A stretch of DNA of 10,565 nt. Source: Alcanivorax sp. Its GTDB lineage: Bacteria; Pseudomonadota; Gammaproteobacteria; Pseudomonadales; Alcanivoracaceae. The notes beneath the pieces were generated by a model. It saw only the letters and a list, made by a program, of their open reading frames with translations, was not told the origin of the DNA and ran no database searches. The position numbers were made by a program, and so were the translations under genes. Below, piece by piece: positions 3,896 to 10,565 of this stretch. The stretch spans positions 1-10,565 of the forward strand of contig SLJS01000138.1 of NCBI GenBank assembly GCA_007135015.1. The letters are read 5' to 3'. Each line of letters opens with the position of its first letter. The first letter of the stretch is position 1.

Positions 3896-6800
3896 ATGGC
3901 ATACTCATTTACCGAAAAAAAGCGGATTCGCAAGGATTTCGGGAAGCTCCCCACGGTCATGGAGGTTCCGTACCTTCTGGCCACGCAGCTGGACTCCTAC
4001 CGTGGCTTTCTCCAGCACGACAGGGATCCGGAGCAACGCCAGGGAATGGGTCTGGAGGCGGCGTTCCAGTCGGTTTTCCCGATTTCCAGCTACTCCGGAA
4101 ATGCCGCGCTGGAGTATGCCGGTTACGAACTCGGCAAGCCCGTTTTCGATGTGAAGGAGTGCATGCTGCGCGGAGCGACCTATGCCGCGCCCTTGCGCGT
4201 GCGCATCCGGCTGGTGATCTATGATCGCGAGTCGTCTTCCGGCGCCATCAAGGATATCCGCGAGCAACAGGTGTACATGGGCGAGATTCCGCTCATGACG
4301 GAAAACGGCACCTTTGTCATCAACGGCACCGAGCGGGTGATCGTTTCCCAGCTGCACCGTTCTCCGGGCGCGTTCTTCGACCATGACCGGGGCAAGACCC
4401 ACTCCTCGGGCAAGCTGCTCTACTCCGCCCGGGTGATTCCCTACCGTGGCTCCTGGCTGGATTTCGAATTCGATCCCAAGGACATGGTCTATGTGCGCAT
4501 CGACCGGCGGCGCAAACTGCCGGCGACCATTCTGTTGCGCGCACTGGGTTACACCGCGGATGAAATGCTCGAGATGTTCTTCGACACCAACGAGATCATC
4601 CGTGACGGAGACCAGTACCGCCTCAAGCTGATACCGGAAAGGTTGCGGGGTGAAACAGCCTCCTTCGACATCATGGCCGCAGGTGAGCTGGTGGTCGAAA
4701 GCGGTCGTCGCATAACTGCCCGGCATATCCGGAAGCTTGTCAAGGCCAATATCGAATACCTGGATATTCCCCCCGAGTACCTTCACGGCAAGGTGCTCGC
4801 CCGTTCGATCATCGACGAGGAATCCGGTGAAGTGCTCATCGAGTGCAACACCGAGATCACTCCCGAGGTGATCGAGAAAATCGAAAAGGCGAACCTGCAA
4901 CGCTTCGAGACGCTTTACACCAATGATCTCGACAACGGCCCCTTCATGTCCGATACCCTGCGCGCTGACCCCACGCGCAGCCAGCTGGAGGCACTGGTCG
5001 AGATCTACCGGATGATGCGTCCGGGCGAGCCGCCCACCAAGGAGGCGGCGGAGACGCTCTTCAGGAATCTTTTCTTTACCGAGGAACGCTATGACCTGTC
5101 CGTCGTCGGGCGGATGAAGTTCAACCGGCGACTGGGCCGGGAGCAGGACGAGGGTCCGGCGATCCTGTATGACGGGCGCTACTTCAGCCAGCGCACCGAC
5201 GAGGAAGGCAAGGCCTATTTCGAGCGGGTGGGCGACGGCATTTCAGATATCGTGGAAGTGATCCGCACCCTGGTGGGCATCCGCAACGGCCATGGGACCG
5301 TCGATGATATCGATCATCTGGGCAATCGCCGTGTGCGCTCTGTTGGCGAGATGGCCGAGAACCAGTTCCGCGTGGGTCTGGTGCGTGTCGAGCGTGCCGT
5401 CAAGGAGCGGCTCAGCCTGGCGGAATCCGAAGGGCTCATGCCCCAGGATCTCATCAACGCCAAGCCGGTGGCGGCGGCGGTCAAGGAATTCTTCGGCTCC
5501 TCGCAGCTCAGCCAGTTCATGGACCAGAACAACCCCCTTTCCGAGGTCACCCACAAGCGTCGGGTCTCGGCGCTGGGTCCGGGTGGCCTTACCCGCGAGC
5601 GTGCCGGCTTCGAGGTGCGGGACGTGCACCCGACTCATTACGGCCGGGTCTGTCCCATCGAAACGCCGGAAGGCCCCAATATCGGGTTGATCAACTCGCT
5701 GGCGACCTATGCGCGGACCAACGAGTACGGTTTTCTCGAGTCGCCCTACCGTCGCGTTGAAAAGGGCCAGGTCACCGACGAGATCGAGTACCTGTCGGCC
5801 ATCGAGGAAGCCGAGTGCGTGATCGCCCAGGCGGACTCGCCCGTGGAGAAGGGCAAGTTCACCGAAGAGTTCGTGACGGTTCGCCACCGCAACGAGTTCA
5901 CCGTGATGAACCCGGAGCAGATCACGCACATGGATGTCTCGCCGCGGCAGGTCGTCTCGGTTGCGGCATCGCTTGTGCCCTTCCTCGAGCATGATGATGC
6001 CAACCGCGCGCTGATGGGCTCGAACATGCAGCGTCAGGCAGTGCCGACCCTGCGAGCGGACAAGCCGCTGGTGGGCACGGGCATTGAAAGTGATGTAGCG
6101 CGGGATTCCGGTGTCTGTGTGGTTTCGCAGCGCGGTGGTGTGGTCAACAAGGTGGATGCCTCACGGATCATCGTGAAGGTGGACGACGGCGAGATCGCCG
6201 AGGGCGAGGCCGGCGTCGACATCTACAACCTGACGAAATATACCCGTTCCAACCAGAATACCTGTATCAACCAGCGTCCGCTGGTGAAGGTGGGCGATCG
6301 GGTCGGCCGGGGGGATATCCTGGCCGACGGTCCGTCGGTGGACATGGGCGAGCTGGCGCTCGGGCAAAACATGCGCGTGGCCTTCATGCCCTGGAACGGC
6401 TACAACTTCGAGGACTCGATCCTCATTTCCGAGCGTGTTGCCCGGGAAGACCGGTTCACCAGCATTCATATCCAGGAGCTGACCTGTATTGCCCGGGATA
6501 CCAAGCTGGGGCCGGAGGAAATCACCGCCGACATCCCCAATGTGGGCGAGGCGGCGCTGGCCAAGCTTGACGAGTCCGGGATCGTCTATATCGGTGCCGA
6601 GGTGGACGCCGGCGATATCCTGGTGGGCAAGGTGACCCCGAAGGGCGAAACCCAGCTCACTCCCGAGGAAAAACTGCTGCGTGCCATCTTTGGCGAGAAA
6701 GCCTCGGATGTGAAGGACACTTCGCAGCGAGTCCCGTCCGGCGTCAATGGCACAGTCATCGACGTGCAGGTATTTACCCGTGACGGGGTGGAGAAGGACG

Positions 6801-8038
6801 AACGTGCCCGTCAGATCGAGGAAAGCCAGCTCAACGAGTTTCGCAACGATCTGCGCGACGAGTACCGGATCCTGGAACAGGACATCCGTGACCGGCTGCG
6901 CGCACAGCTTGTCGGCAAGAAGGTCAACGGCGGCGCGGGCCTCAAGCGTGGCACGGTGGTGACCGACGAGATCCTGGACGGACTCACCGCCTCGCAGTGG
7001 TTCGAGCTGCGCCCGGCCGATGATGCGGTCGCCGAGCAGATCGAGCGTGCCCAGCAGTACCTGGAGAGCTACACCAGGGAGCAGGAAGAGCGCTTCCGGG
7101 ACAAGCAGGGCAAGATCACCGGCGGAGACGACCTGGCCCACGGTGTACTCAAGATCGTCAAGGTCTACATGGCCATCAAGCGGCGCATCCAGCCCGGTGA
7201 CAAGATGGCGGGCCGTCACGGCAACAAGGGCGTGATCTCGGTGATCATGCCCGAAGAAGACATGCCCTATGACGAGAACGGCGAGCCCGTGGACCTGATC
7301 CTCAATCCGCTTGGCGTACCATCGCGGATGAATATCGGCCAGATTCTGGAAACCCATCTGGGGTGGGCGGCCCGCGGACTGGGCGAGAAGATCGGGGCGA
7401 TGCTTGAGGAGAAGAAGAAGGTTGCCGAAGTGCGCAAGCTGCTTGATCGCATCTACAACGGCACTGGAGACGCGCGCCGGAAAGAGGATCTCGACAGCTT
7501 CAGCGACGACGAGATCATCGAGCTTGCGCAGAATCTGCGTGGGGGCGTTCCCATGGCCTCCGGTGTGTTCGACGGCGCGCAGGAGCACGAGATCAAGCAG
7601 CTTCTTGAGCTGGCGGACCTGGATCCCTCGGGGCAGATTTCGCTGTGGGACGGGCGCACCGGCGAGAAGTTCGACCGGCCGGTGACTGTCGGGTACATGT
7701 ACATGCTGAAGCTCAACCACCTTGTCGACGACAAGATGCATGCACGCTCGACGGGCTCGTACAGCCTGGTCACCCAGCAGCCGCGGGGCGGCAAGGCCCA
7801 GTTCGGGGGACAGCGTTTCGGGGAGATGGAGGTCTGGGCGCTGGAAGCCTATGGTGCCGCCTATACCCTGCAGGAAATGCTCACGGTGAAGTCCGACGAT
7901 GTTAACGGCCGTACGCGCATGTACAAGAATATCGTCGACGGTGATCACCGCATGGACCCGGGCATGCCCGAGTCCTTCAATGTGCTGCTCAAGGAAATTC
8001 GCTCACTCGGCATCAATGTCGAACTCGAGAGCGACTGA
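3896..8038 (+). CDS. rpoB: DNA-directed RNA polymerase subunit beta
   Basis: This 1380-residue second-largest subunit of RNA polymerase forms one side of the active-site cleft and the rifampicin pocket. It begins MAYSFTEKKRIRKDFGKLP, as E. coli RpoB does after its first residue. The rifampicin cluster I region (about residues 532-560) reads FFGSSQLSQFMDQNNPLSE and THKRRVSALGPGG. The E. coli positions D516, H526 and S531 correspond to D543, H553 and S558, all wild type. The conserved active-site lysines of E. coli (1065, 1073) are K1103 and K1111 in GDKMAGRHGNKGV. The C terminus has the usual SYSLVTQQPRGGKAQFGGQR block and ends ELESD. Versus E. coli it gains about 22 residues near 418-449 and about 12 near 1007-1035, within the gammaproteobacterial insertion. 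The ATG at 3896 follows GAGGAA (3885-3890) by 5 nt. Confidence 0.99.
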   Translation: MAYSFTEKKRIRKDFGKLPTVMEVPYLLATQLDSYRGFLQHDRDPEQRQGMGLEAAFQSVFPISSYSGNAALEYAGYELGKPVFDVKECMLRGATYAAPLRVRIRLVIYDRESSSGAIKDIREQQVYMGEIPLMTENGTFVINGTERVIVSQLHRSPGAFFDHDRGKTHSSGKLLYSARVIPYRGSWLDFEFDPKDMVYVRIDRRRKLPATILLRALGYTADEMLEMFFDTNEIIRDGDQYRLKLIPERLRGETASFDIMAAGELVVESGRRITARHIRKLVKANIEYLDIPPEYLHGKVLARSIIDEESGEVLIECNTEITPEVIEKIEKANLQRFETLYTNDLDNGPFMSDTLRADPTRSQLEALVEIYRMMRPGEPPTKEAAETLFRNLFFTEERYDLSVVGRMKFNRRLGREQDEGPAILYDGRYFSQRTDEEGKAYFERVGDGISDIVEVIRTLVGIRNGHGTVDDIDHLGNRRVRSVGEMAENQFRVGLVRVERAVKERLSLAESEGLMPQDLINAKPVAAAVKEFFGSSQLSQFMDQNNPLSEVTHKRRVSALGPGGLTRERAGFEVRDVHPTHYGRVCPIETPEGPNIGLINSLATYARTNEYGFLESPYRRVEKGQVTDEIEYLSAIEEAECVIAQADSPVEKGKFTEEFVTVRHRNEFTVMNPEQITHMDVSPRQVVSVAASLVPFLEHDDANRALMGSNMQRQAVPTLRADKPLVGTGIESDVARDSGVCVVSQRGGVVNKVDASRIIVKVDDGEIAEGEAGVDIYNLTKYTRSNQNTCINQRPLVKVGDRVGRGDILADGPSVDMGELALGQNMRVAFMPWNGYNFEDSILISERVAREDRFTSIHIQELTCIARDTKLGPEEITADIPNVGEAALAKLDESGIVYIGAEVDAGDILVGKVTPKGETQLTPEEKLLRAIFGEKASDVKDTSQRVPSGVNGTVIDVQVFTRDGVEKDERARQIEESQLNEFRNDLRDEYRILEQDIRDRLRAQLVGKKVNGGAGLKRGTVVTDEILDGLTASQWFELRPADDAVAEQIERAQQYLESYTREQEERFRDKQGKITGGDDLAHGVLKIVKVYMAIKRRIQPGDKMAGRHGNKGVISVIMPEEDMPYDENGEPVDLILNPLGVPSRMNIGQILETHLGWAARGLGEKIGAMLEEKKKVAEVRKLLDRIYNGTGDARRKEDLDSFSDDEIIELAQNLRGGVPMASGVFDGAQEHEIKQLLELADLDPSGQISLWDGRTGEKFDRPVTVGYMYMLKLNHLVDDKMHARSTGSYSLVTQQPRGGKAQFGGQRFGEMEVWALEAYGAAYTLQEMLTVKSDDVNGRTRMYKNIVDGDHRMDPGMPESFNVLLKEIRSLGINVELESD

Positions 8039-8073
8039 CGGCACGAAAAGTATTACGAGTTTACGCTCCCTAT

Positions 8074-8078
8074 GGAGG
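8074..8078 (+). promoter_or_regulatory. Shine-Dalgarno GGAGG setting the rpoC UUG start
   Basis: GGAGG lies 7 nt before TTG at 8086. No in-frame ATG or GTG exists in the spacer, and the N terminus (M)KDLLNLLKSQ aligns with E. coli MKDLLKFLKAQ, so the UUG start is well supported. The sequence CTCC-CTAT-GGAG (8066-8077) could fold a weak 4-bp hairpin over this site. Confidence 0.85.
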
Positions 8079-8085
8079 ACTGGCC

Positions 8086-10565
8086 TTGAAAGACTTGCTG
8101 AATCTGCTTAAAAGTCAGGGACAAGTCACGGAATTCGACAAGCTGAAAATTGGCCTGGCACCGCCGGAACTGATCCGGTCCTGGTCTTTTGGTGAAGTCA
8201 AGAAACCCGAGACGATCAATTACCGCACCTTCAAGCCGGAGCGTGACGGGCTTTTCTGTGCGCGGGTCTTCGGCCCGATCAAGGACTACGAGTGTCTGTG
8301 TGGCAAGTACAAGCGCCTCAAGCATCGCGGGGTGATCTGCGAGAAATGTGGCGTGGAAGTCACGCTTTCGAAGGTTCGTCGCGAACGCATGGGCCATATC
8401 GAGCTGGCCAGCCCGGTTGCCCATATCTGGTTCCTCAAGTCGCTGCCCAGCCGGATTGGTCTGCTGCTGGATATGACCCTGCGTGATATCGAGCGCGTGC
8501 TCTATTTCGAGTCCTTTGTGGTGGTCGAGCCTGGCCTGACCAGCCTGGAGAAGGGCCAGCTGCTCACCGACGAGGAGTACTTCGAGGCGCTGGAGCAGCA
8601 TGGCGACGAGTTTGATGCCCGCATGGGCGCCGAGGCCGTCGAACAGCTGCTGTCGGACCTGGACATGGGTGAGGAGATCGCCGGACTGCGTGAAGACATC
8701 GAGGCGACCAGCTCCGACACCAAACTGAAGAAACTCTCCAAGCGGCTCAAGCTCATGGAAGCCTTCGAGGCCTCCGGCAACAAGCCGGAATGGATGGTCA
8801 TGAAGGTGCTTCCGGTGCTGCCGCCGGATCTGCGCCCGCTGGTGCCCCTGGACGGTGGCCGTTTCGCCACCTCGGATCTCAACGATCTGTATCGGCGGGT
8901 CATCAACCGCAATAACCGCCTCAAGCGCCTGCTGGATCTTAACGCGCCGGATATCATCGTGCGCAACGAAAAACGCATGCTGCAGGAGTCCGTGGACGCG
9001 CTGCTGGACAACGGCCGTCGCGGCCGGGCCATTACCGGCACCAACAAGCGTCCGCTGAAGTCCCTGGCCGACATGATCAAGGGCAAGCAGGGACGCTTCC
9101 GGCAGAACCTGCTGGGCAAGCGGGTGGACTACTCCGGCCGTTCCGTGATCGTGGTCGGCCCGACGCTGAAGCTCCATGAATGCGGTCTGCCCAAGAAAAT
9201 GGCGCTTGAGCTGTTCAAGCCCTTCATTTTCGCCAAGCTCGAAATGCGCGGCCTGGCCACCACCATCAAGGCGGCCAAGAAGATGGTCGAGCGCGAGACT
9301 GCCGAGGTCTGGGACATTCTCGCGGAAGTCATTCGTGAGCACCCGGTGCTGCTCAACCGCGCACCCACGCTCCACCGTCTGGGTATCCAGGCCTTCGAGC
9401 CGGTGCTCATTGAAGGCAAGGCCATCCAGCTGCACCCGCTGGTCTGCGCCGCCTTCAACGCGGATTTTGACGGCGACCAGATGGCGGTACATGTGCCGCT
9501 GACGCTGGAAGCGCAGCTCGAGTCCCGGGCGCTGATGATGTCGACGAACAACATCCTCTCGCCGGCCAGTGGCGACCCCATTATCGTGCCGACCCAGGAC
9601 GTGGTGCTGGGGCTGTATTACATCAGCCATGTGCGGGTGAATGCCCGCGGCGAGGGGCGTACCTTCGCCGATACCACGGAAGTTTCCCGGGCACTTGGCG
9701 CCGGGACCGTGGACCTGCACGCGCGGGTGCGGGTGCGCGTTCATGAAACCCTGGTCGACCATGACGGCGTCGAGTCCCGCAGCACCTTCATTGCGGATAC
9801 CACGCCCGGGCGCTGCATTCTCTGGGATATTGTTCCCCCGGGCATTCCCTTCGAGATGGTCAACATCTCGATGAACAAGAAGGCTATCTCCAAGCTGCTC
9901 AATCAGTGCTACCGGGTGCTGGGCACCAAGCAGACCTGCATCTTTGCCGATCAGCTCATGTACCTGGGCTTCTATGAAGCGACTTACTCGGGTTCCTCCG
10001 TAGGCATCGAGGACATGGTCATTCCCGCTGCCAAGCAGGAGCAGCTGGCCAAGGCCGAAGAGGAAGTCCGGGACATCGAGGAGCAGTTTGCCTCCGGTCT
10101 GGTAACCCGCGGTGAGCGTTACAACAAGGTGGTGGATATCTGGTCGCGCACCAACGACCAGATCGCCAACGCCATGATGGAGAACCTCAAGACCGAGAAA
10201 GTCCTCAACAAGGACGGCGAGGAAGAGCTGCAGGGCTCGTTCAACCCGATCTGGATGATGGCGGACTCCGGTGCACGGGGCTCCCCGGCCCAGATCCGCC
10301 AGCTAGCGGGCATGCGCGGGCTGATGGCCAAACCCGACGGTTCCATTATCGAAACGCCCATCACCTCGAATTTCCGTGAGGGGCTGAACGTACTGCAGTA
10401 CTTCATCTCCACGCACGGCGCGCGCAAGGGTCTTGCCGATACGGCACTGAAGACCGCCAACTCCGGGTATCTGACCCGCCGTCTGGTGGACGTATCACAG
10501 GATCTTGTGGTCACCGACGACGACTGCGGTACCGATCGCGGCATCCTGATGGCGCCGCTGATCGA
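8086..10565 (+). CDS. rpoC: DNA-directed RNA polymerase subunit beta' (3' truncated by window)
   Basis: The frame is open from the TTG at 8086 to the window end: 826 whole codons, against about 1400 in the full protein. The subunit carries the catalytic Mg2+ site. The zinc ribbon cysteines C70, C72, C85 and C88 are present (ECLCGKYKRL, ICEKCGV). The catalytic loop NADFDGDQ is at 458-465, with Mg ligands D460, D462 and D464. The bridge-helix region (from about 769) includes FREGLNVLQYFISTHGARKG. C814, the first ligand of the second zinc site, is in DDDCGTD. All these numbers equal the E. coli ones, so there is no net indel over 814 residues. The trigger loop and the rest lie beyond the window. 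It follows rpoB by 47 nt, and both subunits should come from one message. Confidence 0.98.
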   Translation, partial: MKDLLNLLKSQGQVTEFDKLKIGLAPPELIRSWSFGEVKKPETINYRTFKPERDGLFCARVFGPIKDYECLCGKYKRLKHRGVICEKCGVEVTLSKVRRERMGHIELASPVAHIWFLKSLPSRIGLLLDMTLRDIERVLYFESFVVVEPGLTSLEKGQLLTDEEYFEALEQHGDEFDARMGAEAVEQLLSDLDMGEEIAGLREDIEATSSDTKLKKLSKRLKLMEAFEASGNKPEWMVMKVLPVLPPDLRPLVPLDGGRFATSDLNDLYRRVINRNNRLKRLLDLNAPDIIVRNEKRMLQESVDALLDNGRRGRAITGTNKRPLKSLADMIKGKQGRFRQNLLGKRVDYSGRSVIVVGPTLKLHECGLPKKMALELFKPFIFAKLEMRGLATTIKAAKKMVERETAEVWDILAEVIREHPVLLNRAPTLHRLGIQAFEPVLIEGKAIQLHPLVCAAFNADFDGDQMAVHVPLTLEAQLESRALMMSTNNILSPASGDPIIVPTQDVVLGLYYISHVRVNARGEGRTFADTTEVSRALGAGTVDLHARVRVRVHETLVDHDGVESRSTFIADTTPGRCILWDIVPPGIPFEMVNISMNKKAISKLLNQCYRVLGTKQTCIFADQLMYLGFYEATYSGSSVGIEDMVIPAAKQEQLAKAEEEVRDIEEQFASGLVTRGERYNKVVDIWSRTNDQIANAMMENLKTEKVLNKDGEEELQGSFNPIWMMADSGARGSPAQIRQLAGMRGLMAKPDGSIIETPITSNFREGLNVLQYFISTHGARKGLADTALKTANSGYLTRRLVDVSQDLVVTDDDCGTDRGILMAPLI

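Noticed and set aside
6161..7948. Long open frame of 595 codons on the minus strand inside rpoB
   Set aside because: It is the antisense shadow of a GC-rich, strongly biased coding sequence. rpoB on the + strand is certain, and the minus product has no recognisable domain.
8053..9762. Open frame of 569 codons on the minus strand across the rpoC start
   Set aside because: It is antisense to rpoC, whose + strand frame is open to the window end with catalytic and zinc motifs in place. The His- and Gln-rich product looks like a typical antisense shadow.
1..10565. Mobile element, phage, defence system or other previously undescribed gene system
   Set aside because: Every stretch longer than 300 bases is a recognised housekeeping gene in its conserved order, with uniform composition and no foreign insert. 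The novelty here is limited to leader RNAs and small protein indels.

Overview
This window is the core transcription and translation cluster of a bacterium, all on the + strand, in the order tuf (3' end) - tRNA-Trp - secE - nusG - rplK - rplA - rplJ - rplL - rpoB - rpoC (5' part). The proteins align closely, from memory, with gammaproteobacterial versions. RpoC carries no net length change relative to E. coli numbering through residue 814, and RpoB carries the gammaproteobacterial insertion between its two C-terminal catalytic blocks. The tRNA-Trp gene between tuf and secE is an arrangement I know from Pseudomonas and relatives, not from E. coli. The DNA is GC-rich (about 60% by eye). RpoB at 1380 residues is longer than the E. 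coli (1342) and Pseudomonas (1357) proteins, and L10 is extended at its C terminus. A halophilic or sulfur-oxidising purple-bacteria-type lineage (Chromatiales or Ectothiorhodospiraceae) would fit, but that assignment is a guess.

Layout. 1-121: last 39 codons of EF-Tu. 144-171: a 12-bp GNRA-capped hairpin. 190-265: tRNA-Trp. 306-1258: secE and nusG (protein export and transcription elongation). 1259-1355: a leader with a candidate L1 autoregulatory site. 1356-2483: rplK-rplA, 3 nt apart. 2484-2763: a 280-nt, heavily structured leader. 2764-3747: rplJ-rplL (ribosomal stalk). 3748-3895: an intergenic region with a strong intrinsic terminator or attenuator. 3896-8038: rpoB. 8086 to the window end: rpoC from a UUG start, cut off after codon 826.

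The genes supply the ribosome's L1 and L7/L12 stalks, their elongation factor EF-Tu, the RNA polymerase core subunits beta and beta', the elongation factor NusG that links polymerase to the ribosome or Rho, and the SecE translocon subunit. Expected control points are feedback by L1 on rplKA, feedback by L10(L12)n on rplJL, and attenuation between rplL and rpoBC that makes less polymerase than ribosomal protein.

There is no exotic gene system here. The points worth a second look lie in the noncoding RNA. The rplA-rplJ leader has four copies of a GGGCAACC (GCAA tetraloop) motif and competing helices. The rplK leader has an apparent mimic of the L1 site of 23S rRNA. Two protein-level variations are also notable: an internal repeat in the L10 stalk helix and a roughly 22-residue insertion in RpoB. 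I found no convincing sigma70 promoter in any gap.
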